DNA of 64,000 bases, from NCBI RefSeq assembly GCF_000308675.1, contig NZ_BAGE01000002.1:1-64000 (forward strand), read 5' to 3'. The position numbers and the translations under genes were made by a program. Source of the DNA: Nocardia paucivorans NBRC 100373. Its GTDB lineage: Bacteria; Actinomycetota; Actinomycetes; Mycobacteriales; Mycobacteriaceae. This document shows, in pieces, positions 1 to 9,580 of this stretch (positions within the stretch are counted from its first letter, which is position 1; the number at the start of each line of letters is the position of its first letter). Below the pieces are notes generated by a model. It saw nothing but the letters and a program-made list of their open reading frames with translations. It was not told the DNA's origin and made no database searches.

Positions 1-1104
1 TGGCCGTTGTAGCAGGTTGTGGTGGGCTCCCCGGTCGTCGGTGAGTCGCTTCTCGATCCAGGGATAGCTGATGAGCACCACGAAGACCAGCCCCATGGTG
101 AGTGCGACCCAGGTCACCGCCGGGACGGTGTGGTTGCCGATGTACAGCTCCCACGGCGGCATCAATCGGGCCAGACCGTCGGTCCACATCATGTAGAAGT
201 CCGGCTGCGAACCCGCCGACACCTGCGAGGGGTTGTACGGACCCAGGTTCCAGATCGGGTTGATCTGGAACAGCCCACCCAGTAGCGCGGTCACCCCTAA
301 TGTCATGGCGAAGAACGCGCCCTGGTCGGCGGCGAACACCGGCACGATCCGGGAACCCACCACATTGTTCTCGGTGCGGCCGGGGCCGGGGAACTGGGTG
401 TGCTTCTGGTACCACACGATCGCCACATGCGCCGCGATCAGCGCCAACATGATCCCGGGGAACAGCAACACATGGGTGACATACAGGCGGGGGATGATGA
501 TCTCGCCGGGGAAGTCACCGCCGAAGATCAACCAGTGCAACCAGGTGCCGATCACCGGGAGACCGATGGTGATACCGGAGAACGCCGCCCGCAGACCGGT
601 GCCCGAGAGCAGATCGTCGGGCAACGAGTACCCGAAGAAACCCTCGAACATCGCCATGATCAACAGCAGCGACCCGATCACCCAGTTTCCCTCACGCGGC
701 TTGCGGAACGCGCCGGTGAAGAAGATCCGGAACAGGTGCACGATGATCGAGGCGGCGAACAACAACGCCGCCCAGTGATGCACCTGCCGCACGAACAACC
801 CGCCGCGCACCTCGAAGGAGATGTTCAACGCGGTCTCGTACGCCCGCGACATACCGACACCGCGCAGCGGCTGGTACGCGCCGTCGTAGGTGACATGCGC
901 CATCGACGGGTCGAAGTACAGCGTGAGATACACACCGGACAGCAACAGGATGATGAAGCTGTACAGCGCGATCTCACCCAACAGGAACGACCAATGCGTG
1001 GGGAAAACCTTGTTGACCGAGCGCTTGACGAACGCGGCGGCCTTGTACCGCTCGTCCATATCATTGGCCTGTGCACCGATCAGCCGGCCTGTTCGAGCTG
1101 CCAT
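1..1104 (-). CDS. qcrB: cytochrome bc1 complex cytochrome b subunit (3' end outside window)
   Basis: Integral membrane, haem-carrying subunit of the menaquinol:cytochrome c reductase (complex III) that in actinobacteria forms a supercomplex with cytochrome aa3. The 368 visible codons begin with ATG and read [20 protein letters not shown], then [29 protein letters not shown] (haem-ligand His pair region), [19 protein letters not shown], a second haem-ligand region around [16 protein letters not shown] and [11 protein letters not shown], and the quinol-site motif in its actinobacterial form PDFYMMW. These match mycobacterial QcrB closely. The gene is cut at base 1, so the C-terminus is missing. 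Odd: canonical qcrB directly follows qcrA, but here the upstream neighbour is a divergent acyltransferase-like gene, so this is probably a second, stand-alone copy. Confidence 0.93.
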   Translation of the reverse strand, partial: MAARTGRLIGAQANDMDERYKAAAFVKRSVNKVFPTHWSFLLGEIALYSFIILLLSGVYLTLYFDPSMAHVTYDGAYQPLRGVGMSRAYETALNISFEVRGGLFVRQVHHWAALLFAASIIVHLFRIFFTGAFRKPREGNWVIGSLLLIMAMFEGFFGYSLPDDLLSGTGLRAAFSGITIGLPVIGTWLHWLIFGGDFPGEIIIPRLYVTHVLLFPGIMLALIAAHVAIVWYQKHTQFPGPGRTENNVVGSRIVPVFAADQGAFFAMTLGVTALLGGLFQINPIWNLGPYNPSQVSAGSQPDFYMMWTDGLARLMPPWELYIGNHTVPAVTWVALTMGLVFVVLISYPWIEKRLTDDRGAHHNLLQRP

Positions 1105-1226
1105 GGCGACACCCGCTCGTCCGAGAGATGGATTGGACCTACTACAAAGCGTAGCGCTCGGTCCGTGGTGCGTCGACGCTCGACACGATGAAGCCGATGG
1201 TCGCTGCCGCTCGTAGGGTCGGGCGA

Positions 1227-2669
1227 ATGAGCTCATTGGCGCCGCAGGACGCGACCATGTACTGGCTGTCGCGCCGTATCCGCAACGACCAGTTCCTGCT
1301 GTACTGCTTCGCCGAACCCGAGTGCGATATCACCGAGCTGCGGCGGGAGGTCGAGCAGCGGTGCGCCGCGATTCCGGAACTACGGGTGCGGCTGCGTGAG
1401 GATCCCACCGGTCTGTCGTATCCGAGGTGGGTTTCCTGTGCGCCGACGGCCGATCAATTCGTGGATCACGCCGCACGAGGATGGGAGTGGTCACGGTTGC
1501 TGCGGGCGCTCGGAGAGCTGCTGGACACCGGGGTCGACCCCACTGATCGCCCGTGGCGGCTGCATGTCTTCCGCGGTATCCGGGCCGCGCCCACCGGTGA
1601 TCCGTTCTCTACCGTGGCGGTGCTGCAGATATCACACGCCTTCGCCGACGGTCGGGGTGCCGCGCGGCTGGCTCGAGGACTGTTCACCGGTTCCGACGAG
1701 ATCGGCCGCGGCCGGGCGGATCGTGATACGGCGGGCACGTCCACCGGTGATCGGGCACCGTGGGCGCCGGCCGGGGACGGTGAGGCCGGGAGATGGCCGG
1801 GTAGAGCGGTACGGGCGGTGACCTCCCGATTCTCGGCCGGGTACGCGGCGATGCGCCTACCGATCGATATCGCGCGAACTCTGGGCCGTGGTGTGCGGGC
1901 CCGCCGGGCGCAGCGGGAACTGGCCGAATTGACCGCGGCGGGCCTCCTGCCCGAACCCGCACCCGGCTATCCACCGGGACCATTGAACGGGCCTGCGCAG
2001 GTCACCGGGCATACGGTCCGCATGATCGTTTGCCCGATCGAGGACCTCCGCGTGGTGGAGCGCAGTATCACGGTGGTGGCATTGACCACGGTGTCCCTGG
2101 CGGTGGAGCGGTATCTGGCCTCCCGCGGCGAGAACGGGTCACGGCTGGGGGCACAGGTGCCGATGGCGTTACCCGAGGTGCCGGGGGTGCGCAACAATTA
2201 TCGAAGTCTCGGGGTGGACCTGTGCGCCGGGGAGCCCGATCCGCGGCGGCGGGCCACCGGCATAGCCGAGACGCTCGCGGCGCGACGCCGACGGGCCGCG
2301 CACCCCCTCTTGGCCGCGCAGGATGCCGTGACCGCGGCAGTACCCGCCCCGATACACCGTCGGGATGTGCTGCGGTTCCCGATCGAAGTCATTCCGGACA
2401 CCGTGGCCGGTCACACCGTGTTGTCGAGTGTCGACCGCGGTCCCGCGGATCTCACCTTCGGTGGGGCCCCGGTCCGATTCACCGCCGGTTTTCCCGCGCT
2501 CGGGTCGGTGATGCATCTGACCCACGGGCTGCACGGGCTCGGCGACACCGTGACCTTCTCGGTGCACGCCGATCCGGCCACGGTGCCGGATATCGACGAC
2601 TACACCGATCTGCTGCGTTCGGCGCTGGGCGAGGTCGTCGCGGCGCATCGGATGGCTCCCGGACCATAG
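1227..2669 (+). CDS. WS/DGAT-like acyltransferase family protein
   Basis: 480 residues with the two-lobed fold of the wax ester synthase/diacylglycerol acyltransferase family, which moves acyl-CoA onto alcohols or diacylglycerol for storage lipids. The start at [13 protein letters not shown] fits the family (usually MxxLxxxDxxF), with a purine-rich stretch upstream; an in-frame ATG at 1188 would add 13 unlikely residues. The active-site motif HHxxxDG appears as SHAFADG (His about 137): the first His is Ser, while the second His, the proposed base, and DG are kept. The C-terminal half carries [10 protein letters not shown] and a late [19 protein letters not shown] stretch typical of the DUF1298 lobe. 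It is divergent from qcrB across about 120 bp. The family is clear; the substrate is unknown and the enzyme may be a divergent, lipid-binding member. Confidence 0.75.
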   Translation: MSSLAPQDATMYWLSRRIRNDQFLLYCFAEPECDITELRREVEQRCAAIPELRVRLREDPTGLSYPRWVSCAPTADQFVDHAARGWEWSRLLRALGELLDTGVDPTDRPWRLHVFRGIRAAPTGDPFSTVAVLQISHAFADGRGAARLARGLFTGSDEIGRGRADRDTAGTSTGDRAPWAPAGDGEAGRWPGRAVRAVTSRFSAGYAAMRLPIDIARTLGRGVRARRAQRELAELTAAGLLPEPAPGYPPGPLNGPAQVTGHTVRMIVCPIEDLRVVERSITVVALTTVSLAVERYLASRGENGSRLGAQVPMALPEVPGVRNNYRSLGVDLCAGEPDPRRRATGIAETLAARRRRAAHPLLAAQDAVTAAVPAPIHRRDVLRFPIEVIPDTVAGHTVLSSVDRGPADLTFGGAPVRFTAGFPALGSVMHLTHGLHGLGDTVTFSVHADPATVPDIDDYTDLLRSALGEVVAAHRMAPGP

Positions 2670-2812
2670 ACGCCCGTATTGCCACTCACGCCGATACGGC
2701 GACCATATGTGACCCCGAATCGGTTTTCCCGCCATCACCTCGAGTGGTGCGGTTCACCGGGTGGGACCGGCCGTTTTTACGTCTGGGTGCGGGTGACGGT
2801 ATGCTGCTCGGC

Positions 2813-2901
2813 GGAGGATTCGCCTAGTGGCCTATGGCGCTCGCCTGGAACGCGGGTTGGGTTAACAGCCCTCGCGGGTTCGAATCCCGCATCCTCCGCC
2901 A
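2813..2901 (+). tRNA. serT: tRNA-Ser(GGA)
   Basis: Acceptor strands GGAGGAT and ATCCTCC pair. The anticodon loop CTGGAAC holds GGA, and a long class II variable arm follows, as expected of tRNA-Ser. The T arm reads CGGGTTCGAATCCCG, and the terminal CCA is encoded. A perfect palindrome terminator follows immediately. Confidence 0.97.
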
Positions 2902-2903
2902 CG

Positions 2904-2951
2904 AATCCGCCGGTAGCGATCGAATTCGATCGCTACCGGCGGATTTTTCTT
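2904..2951 (+). terminator. strong intrinsic terminator after tRNA-Ser
   Basis: A perfect 42-nt palindrome (arms 2904-2924 and 2925-2945, centre AATT) is followed by a run of T. It lies just after the tRNA 3' end. Confidence 0.9.
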
Positions 2952-3143
2952 CCGGGTCGGGCCCACTCGCGCAGCCCGACCGACGTCCTCATCCGATCGC
3001 GGTGTCCGGTTCGATGGAGTCCGTTCCCGAGATCCGCCACGTATACGGGCTGATCGGGCGGTGACCGGGGAAAACGTGGGGTTCGGGGACGTCGACACGG
3101 CCCCTGGTAACGGGGGGTGGACGCAGCAGCTACACTGGCTGGC

Positions 3144-3230
3144 GGATCCCGCGCGGCGCGCATCCTGTGAACCCCCCCAGGGCCGGAAGGCAGCAAGGGT
3201 CAACGGGCTCTGCCGGGTGCGCGGGGTCCC
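3144..3230 (+). ncRNA. ffs: signal recognition particle RNA, small bacterial type
   Basis: The outer arms GGATCCCGCGC (3144-3154) and GCGCGGGGTCC (3219-3229) pair with one G-U. Inside is the conserved apical region GGCCGGAAGGCAGCAAGGGT, the Ffh-binding motif with the GGAA-type tetraloop. A CTTTCTTTCT tract follows as a terminator. As in mycobacteria, the gene sits beside aspT and dnaX. Exact ends are uncertain by several bases. Confidence 0.93.
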
Positions 3231-3307
3231 CTTTCTTTCTCCCTTCGATTCTGTTGTCTTCCATTGTGCCTTCCATTGCCGCTGTTTCTCGGCAACCACT
3301 TGGGTAA

Positions 3308-4672
<1,365 letters not shown>

Positions 4673-4707
4673 TTCGGTGCCCCGCGGCGATCACGCGGAG
4701 GACGGGC

Positions 4708-4749
4708 CACGAGGGTGGTGTCGGTTCCCGGACCGGCACCACCCTCGTG
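4708..4749. terminator. bidirectional hairpin between convergent genes
   Basis: Arms of 13 bp (CACGAGGGTGGTG at 4708-4720, CACCACCCTCGTG at 4737-4749) can be extended by an inner CGGT/ACCG pair. It separates aspT from the convergent methyltransferase. There is no clear U tract, as is common in actinobacteria. Confidence 0.7.
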
Positions 4750-4752
4750 CGT

Positions 4753-5616
4753 TCAGGCGGGTTTGTGGGCGAGGACGGCGAACATGGTCACCGAAAGGTG
4801 GATATCTCCGACCGCGGCACCGGCGGCCAGATCGTCGAGCAGTTTCGTCCGCTGCTCTTCGGTAATGGCCCGGCGGGCGACGGCCATGGCCGAGATCCGG
4901 CTGACCAGCGCGCCCGCCCCGACCGAACGGTCCTGGACCAGGGCCTGGGAACCGACCTCGTCGACCACGAGCCCGGCCTTGGTCAACAGGCCCGGTAGGC
5001 GACGGCCGGAGAACGGGTTGGTGGTGTTGACGATCAGGGTTTCGATGACCTCTCGCACCACTTTGCGGTCACCGGGGTGCACGATCGCGGTATCCCAGTC
5101 GGCGTCCACCACCACCGCGCGGCCCCCGGGACGCAGCACTCGGGCGATCTCTCGAGCGGCCCGGATAGGGGTGGTGAGGTGCTGGAAGACGCGCTCGCAC
5201 AGGACGGCGTCGAAAGTGTCGGAACCGAACGGCACGCCATAGGCATCGCCGGAGTGGAAGGTGGCCCGTGATCCGGCGTCGGCCGCCCGGCGTTCGGCGG
5301 CGGCCAGTAGGCGCGGATCGGGTTCCACCCCCACTGCTCGGCCGGTCGGGCCGACCGCCTCGGCGAAGGCGATCACCTCCGAGCCGGTACCGGAGCCGAT
5401 ATCGGCGGCGCTTTCGCCGGGTCGCAGGGCGAGTGCCTCGTGCGCCCAGGCCCGCAGGCGCGCCAGGCCGGGCAGTGCGGCCCGAAGATCGTGGACATCG
5501 ACCAGTTGATCCTGGCCCGCGGCGTCGAAACGGTCGGGTCGTAACCCGAAACTATCCATGAATCCGTGTCCATCCATTGTGCGGAGTGCGGAAGTGATTG
5601 TCGCCGTGTGTGGCAT
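4753..5616 (-). CDS. class I SAM-dependent methyltransferase
   Basis: 287 residues. The Rossmann fold of UbiE/menaquinone-like methyltransferases is seen as motif I ADIGSGTGSEV, an acidic strand VGVEPDPRLL, HSGDAYGVPF, the motif IV region FDAVLCERVFQHL and RVLRPGGRAVVVDADW. The substrate cannot be told from sequence; relatives act on small molecules. The ATG at 5616 lacks a Shine-Dalgarno sequence but lies 6 nt after TAGGCT (5623-5628), consistent with a leaderless transcript. An internal ATG at 5575 is possible. It resembles the frameshifted methyltransferase at 49667-50436 in overall plan. Confidence 0.8.
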   Translation of the reverse strand: MPHTATITSALRTMDGHGFMDSFGLRPDRFDAAGQDQLVDVHDLRAALPGLARLRAWAHEALALRPGESAADIGSGTGSEVIAFAEAVGPTGRAVGVEPDPRLLAAAERRAADAGSRATFHSGDAYGVPFGSDTFDAVLCERVFQHLTTPIRAAREIARVLRPGGRAVVVDADWDTAIVHPGDRKVVREVIETLIVNTTNPFSGRRLPGLLTKAGLVVDEVGSQALVQDRSVGAGALVSRISAMAVARRAITEEQRTKLLDDLAAGAAVGDIHLSVTMFAVLAHKPA

Positions 5617-5792
5617 GCGCCGAGCCTACGCGTCGATCACGCCCCTTGCGCGGCAGGAACGCACCCGAGGTTCGCTACCGATCGGTAATGAACTCGCTGG
5701 TAGCGCGTGTGTAACGGGTACTGTGCGGGGTGGCCCGCCGGGGTCGGGCGGGATTGGCGGAAGACGTGTCGGGAACAGGAGAGGTGCGCGAT

Positions 5793-6365
5793 ATGGCCGA
5801 GTTGTGTCTGGCCCAGGAGTCCGCGGCGGACGAGCTGCTGTCGAAGGATCCATTGGCCTTGCTCATCGGGATGTTGTTGGACCAGCAGTATCCGATGGAA
5901 CAGGCGTTTCGGGGTCCTTGGAAGATCGCCGACCGGATGGACGGGCTGGATGTGCACCGAATCGCCGAGACCGATCCCGAGCAGTTCGAGCAACTGTGCG
6001 CCACCCCACCGGCCATCCACCGGTACGGCCGGGCCATGGCGCGCCGGATCCAGGACCTCGCCCATTTCGTGGTCGAACGGTACGACGGCGATGTCGAGGC
6101 CATCTGGACCGCCGACGAACCGGACGGGAAAGAAGTTCTGCGTCGTCTGAAGGAGCTGCCGGGGTACGGCGACCAGAAGGCGCGTATCTTCCTGGCGCTG
6201 CTCGGGAAGCAGCTCGGGGTCCGCCCCGATGGTTGGGAGACCGCCGCGGGCGCCTACGCCGAGCCCGGTTCCCGGCGTTCCGCCGCCGATGTGGTGGACG
6301 CGCAAACCCTACTCGAGGTCCGCGCGTTCAAGAAACAACTCAAGGCCGCCGCCGGAAAGAGATGA
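5793..6365 (+). CDS. HhH-GPD-type base excision DNA repair protein
   Basis: 190 residues of a small actinobacterial subfamily of helix-hairpin-helix DNA glycosylases. Visible features are an N-terminal helix with LLIGMLLDQQYPMEQAFRGP, and the hairpin LKELPGYGDQKARIFLALLG, in which the usual LPGVGxKxA is LPGYGDQKA, so the Nth-type catalytic lysine position is present. No Fe-S cysteines are seen, unlike nth at 61612. The ATG at 5793 has AGGAGAGG 8 nt upstream. Lesion specificity is unknown. Confidence 0.72.
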   Translation: MAELCLAQESAADELLSKDPLALLIGMLLDQQYPMEQAFRGPWKIADRMDGLDVHRIAETDPEQFEQLCATPPAIHRYGRAMARRIQDLAHFVVERYDGDVEAIWTADEPDGKEVLRRLKELPGYGDQKARIFLALLGKQLGVRPDGWETAAGAYAEPGSRRSAADVVDAQTLLEVRAFKKQLKAAAGKR

Positions 6366-6410
6366 TCAAGACGATTCGGCGAAACCTTGGTGCGCCGGAG
6401 GCGGTGATGT

Positions 6411-6416
6411 TAACTT
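6411..6416 (+). promoter_or_regulatory. -10 box of leaderless transcript for the poly-Cys ORF
   Basis: TAACTT followed by exactly 7 nt and then ATG places the predicted +1 on the A of the start codon at 6424. There is no Shine-Dalgarno sequence in between. Inference from spacing. Confidence 0.6.
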
Positions 6417-6423
6417 ATTTGTT

Positions 6424-6531
6424 ATGAACATCAACCGCGCCAAGCCGCCGCGGGTCACCTATGTGACCGCCGCGCTGGGTCTGCGGCTCCCGCCCACGCG
6501 GGAATTGTGTTGTTCCTCCTGCTGCGGCTGA
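6424..6531 (+). CDS. cysteine-rich leader peptide (putative Cys-responsive attenuator)
   Basis: A 35-residue ORF whose last residues are Glu-Leu-Cys-Cys-Ser-Ser-Cys-Cys-Gly followed by TGA; the cysteine codons are TGT TGT and TGC TGC. The N-terminus (MNINRAKPPRVTYVT) has no signal peptide or membrane segment. A -10 box 7 nt upstream implies leaderless translation. It ends 87 nt before the ROK regulator gene. In mycobacteria, leaderless short ORFs with consecutive cysteine codons are known to act as cysteine-responsive attenuators of downstream genes; that role here is inferred from architecture. A CTGAG/CTCAG inverted repeat (6548-6552, 6570-6574) lies in the downstream leader but is weak. 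Confidence 0.65.
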   Translation: MNINRAKPPRVTYVTAALGLRLPPTRELCCSSCCG

Positions 6532-6618
6532 GCGGGTTCTTCACCCTCTGAGCTGCCTTTTCGCCCATTCTCAGGCATATGTCCCACCTCCCCGGGACCT
6601 CAGCAAGGAACAGCAGCA

Positions 6619-7902
6619 ATGTCTCTCCCCACCCTGGACCACTCCGGTATCGTCGCCCTTCCCCGTCGTACCCGCCCCCAGCGTCCGGTTGTCGCACCCG
6701 AACTGCGGATTTCGGACAACCCCGCCGCGGCGGTGCTGCGGGCCGCCGTCACCGGCCCCACCTTCCGTGATGTCGCCGCCAAGGCCACCGGCCTGAGCAC
6801 CGCGACGGTCAACCGTCAGGTCGCGGCCCTGCTCACCGCGGGTCTGCTGCGTGAACGTCAGGATCTGACGGCCTCCGGGGCGGTGGGCCGGCCGCGGGTG
6901 CCGTTCGAGGTGAACCACGAACGCTATCTGACCCTCGGCGTCCATGTGGGTGCCACCTCCACCAAGATCGTGGTCGCCGATCTGCGCGGACGGATCCTGG
7001 GTGGATTGTCCATCGCGACTCCGCAATCCGGTCAGGAATTCGCCGTCACCACCGTGGCCCGCAGCGCCAAGGCGTTCTTACAGCGCTGGCACAAGCGGAC
7101 ACCGTTATGGGTGGGTGTGGCGATCGGTGGCCGGGTCGATACCCGCACCGGCGTGGTGGACCATCCGAAACTCGGTTGGCAAGAAGCTCCCGTGGGGGCG
7201 GTTTTCAGCGACGTTCTGGAGTTGCCGGTCTCGGTAGCGCCGCATGTGGAGGCGATGGCCGCCGCCGAACTGCTGCTGTCTCCGGCCGATCCGTCCGCCG
7301 GTGACGAACTCACCCGTGTGGGCGCCCCCCGCGGCAGCAGCCTGTATTTCTATCTCCGGGAAACTGCCGGTGTGGCGGTGAGCCTGGACGGTCGGGTCCA
7401 CACCCCGAGCAATGGTCCCGGTTCGATCGCCCATCTGCCCACCGGCTCCGATATCACCTGCGCATGCGGCCGGCGCGGTTGCTTGGAGGCGACCGTGGGC
7501 GATCGGGCGTTGCACGCGCAGGCGGTGGGCCGCGGCATCATTCCGGCGCACAATGGCAGCCAGGGCACCACCATTGCCGACCTCTACCGGGCCGCGGCCA
7601 ACGGTTCGGAACCGGCGCGGGGACTGCTGGCCGAACGGGCCACCATCCTCGGCCGCACCGTGGCGCTCGTGCGGGATATGTTCAACCCCGACCGGGTGCT
7701 GCTCGGCGGCCAGGCCTTCACGGCGTACCGTCCCGGCCTCGCCCACGTGGCGCGGGCATTCGCCGAGGCGACGGTTTTGCCGCCCACCGATATCCGGGTC
7801 ACCGGCTATGCGTCGAAGGTGCAGGAGTTCGCCGCCGTGGTCACCTCGTTGAGCGTGTTGTACGCCGACCCGGCGGCCGCCATCCGCCGGGTTCAGGCCT
7901 GA
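6619..7902 (+). CDS. ROK family transcriptional regulator
   Basis: 427 residues. The N-terminal winged helix-turn-helix (about residues 35-85, with FRDVAAKATGLSTATVNRQV) is followed by a ROK sugar-kinase-like fold. That fold carries GVHVGATSTKIVVADLRG (phosphate-binding-like), GVAIGGRVDTRTG, and the metal-binding cysteine motif CACGRRGCLEA (residues 281-291). It resembles the ROK regulator encoded next to mshA in mycobacteria (Rv0485). The ATG at 6619 has AAGGA at suitable distance. It is preceded by the cysteine-rich leader ORF, so its expression may respond to cysteine or translation stalling. The ligand is unknown and, as in many ROK regulators, may not be a sugar. Confidence 0.85.
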   Translation: MSLPTLDHSGIVALPRRTRPQRPVVAPELRISDNPAAAVLRAAVTGPTFRDVAAKATGLSTATVNRQVAALLTAGLLRERQDLTASGAVGRPRVPFEVNHERYLTLGVHVGATSTKIVVADLRGRILGGLSIATPQSGQEFAVTTVARSAKAFLQRWHKRTPLWVGVAIGGRVDTRTGVVDHPKLGWQEAPVGAVFSDVLELPVSVAPHVEAMAAAELLLSPADPSAGDELTRVGAPRGSSLYFYLRETAGVAVSLDGRVHTPSNGPGSIAHLPTGSDITCACGRRGCLEATVGDRALHAQAVGRGIIPAHNGSQGTTIADLYRAAANGSEPARGLLAERATILGRTVALVRDMFNPDRVLLGGQAFTAYRPGLAHVARAFAEATVLPPTDIRVTGYASKVQEFAAVVTSLSVLYADPAAAIRRVQA

Positions 7903-7920
7903 TATTCGCCGGCCGTCTGC

Positions 7921-9513
7921 TCACGCCGCGGGGAAAAGAGATTCCACGGCGGTGATGAAATACGGGAAATGACCGGCGAAACGGTGCAGGTCGCGGTCCC
8001 GGTCGAACCCGCCGAACCAGTACAGGCCGGGGGTGTTGTCCGCGGCGGGATCCAGGTCGCGGAAGGCGCGGATCCAGTTGTCGGCCCTGCCCCACACCAC
8101 TGTGTAGGGCAGGGCGCGGGAGAAGACCAGCTCCCGATCGGCGGCCGGCACCCGATCGGCGCGAAGCTCGTCCAGTCCACGGCGCAGGCCGTGGACCTGC
8201 GCGGTGAGTTCCCGGCCGAGGCCGGTGCGCGAGGGTAGGAAGCGTTGGGCGACCAGTACGCCGAGGCCGCCGAGGGCGATGGCGATACCCACCAGCACAT
8301 GTCCCGAGACGACTGCCGCGCCGATGGTCGCGGCTATGCCGACCACGAGCAGTCCGCCCCCCAGCCACAGTGGCAGCCTGCGCCGACCGGTACCGAAGAG
8401 AACCCCGCGCTCCACCGCGTCGGCGAACATGGCCGCACGCAGCGATTCCACCGGCATCCGACCGGGACGGCGCAGTTCGGACAGGGTTGTCGCCTCGGTG
8501 CCGGCGGGCAGGAGGGTGTCATAGAGGGCCCGTTCATAACCACGTAGCCCGTCGTCGGGCGGGTTGATCCGGGTGATACGCCAGTCGGAATCCCCGATCG
8601 GCTCGATCCGGATATAGCAGCGCACCGCGAGGTCGACAACGGTGGCGGCAATATCGGTCGGAGCCGCGTACTCGTTCAACAGGAGCCCGGCCTCGCCGGG
8701 GAGCAGGCCGTCGGGGGAGGCGAACTGGGTCCGGCCATCGGCGTGTACCAGCGGATCGATGGTCTCGATCGTGATCGGTCGCCGAGCCCGGACGATATAG
8801 GCGGCCAATGCTGCCATGGCCGCCAGCAATACGCCGAACGCAAGGAAAACCGGGCCGGTGAGGGCGAAGAACGAACCGCCCGAGGAGTGGATATCGGCAT
8901 TCGCCGGCACCGTGCCGGGTGGGATCTGCAGGGTGAGATCGACGGCTTCGCCTTTGCGGAGATTCGTCTGCTCCAGGTACAGCATGCCGTCGGCCTCGAT
9001 CCGCACCTGGGCGCAGGGCCGGGTATTGCCGGGTGGGCCGAGTTTGCAGTCCACGATGCCCATCTCGAAACTTGGGCTGATGAGCGAGGCGTGAATCTCC
9101 GCGATATCGGCGTTCAGAGCACCCATCCAACGGAAGACCTGACTGCCCTCGGCGTCGTTGACGGTGTTGTGCACCGCATACCGGAAGGTCGATTCACCGG
9201 GACCCGCATCGACGGTGAACAGATCGTCGACCACCTGTGCGGTGCCCGCACCGGATGCCTCGATATCGGTGACCTGGAAACGCCGTTCGGAGTTCTCGTC
9301 GATGCGCAACCGCAGTGGCAGCGACATTTGGAACCGGCCGTCCGGGGGGACGGTCACCCGCTCGTCGACCTCGAGCACGCCCTGACGGTTCAGCTTCATA
9401 TCCACAGTGATGGCGACGCCGGCGGGCTGCGCGCCGGCGTCCGGTGTTCCCAGTGTGAACAGTCCGACGACAGCGAGCAGCAGCGCTACAGCGCCCCCCC
9501 GAATAGTGAGCAT
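7921..9513 (-). CDS. DUF2207 domain-containing membrane protein
   Basis: 530 residues: signal peptide (about 1-28, ending AGA), a large extracytoplasmic beta-rich domain (to about 220), one membrane segment around ALTGPVFLAFGVLLAAM, a cytoplasmic region with GLLPGEAGLLLNEYAAPTDI, two further membrane helices around GGLLVVGIAATIGAAVV, and a C-terminal cytoplasmic tail. This is the architecture of predicted membrane protein family DUF2207, whose function is unknown. The start has TAGAGT 8 nt upstream and no Shine-Dalgarno sequence. It is convergent with the ROK gene and divergent from the metallopeptidase. Confidence 0.82.
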   Translation of the reverse strand: MLTIRGGAVALLLAVVGLFTLGTPDAGAQPAGVAITVDMKLNRQGVLEVDERVTVPPDGRFQMSLPLRLRIDENSERRFQVTDIEASGAGTAQVVDDLFTVDAGPGESTFRYAVHNTVNDAEGSQVFRWMGALNADIAEIHASLISPSFEMGIVDCKLGPPGNTRPCAQVRIEADGMLYLEQTNLRKGEAVDLTLQIPPGTVPANADIHSSGGSFFALTGPVFLAFGVLLAAMAALAAYIVRARRPITIETIDPLVHADGRTQFASPDGLLPGEAGLLLNEYAAPTDIAATVVDLAVRCYIRIEPIGDSDWRITRINPPDDGLRGYERALYDTLLPAGTEATTLSELRRPGRMPVESLRAAMFADAVERGVLFGTGRRRLPLWLGGGLLVVGIAATIGAAVVSGHVLVGIAIALGGLGVLVAQRFLPSRTGLGRELTAQVHGLRRGLDELRADRVPAADRELVFSRALPYTVVWGRADNWIRAFRDLDPAADNTPGLYWFGGFDRDRDLHRFAGHFPYFITAVESLFPAA

Positions 9514-9580
9514 GACTCGATACTCTAAACAGCCTGCTATATCTTCGTCAGGGCTGTAGAAGATCGGGAAGGGCGGGGGA

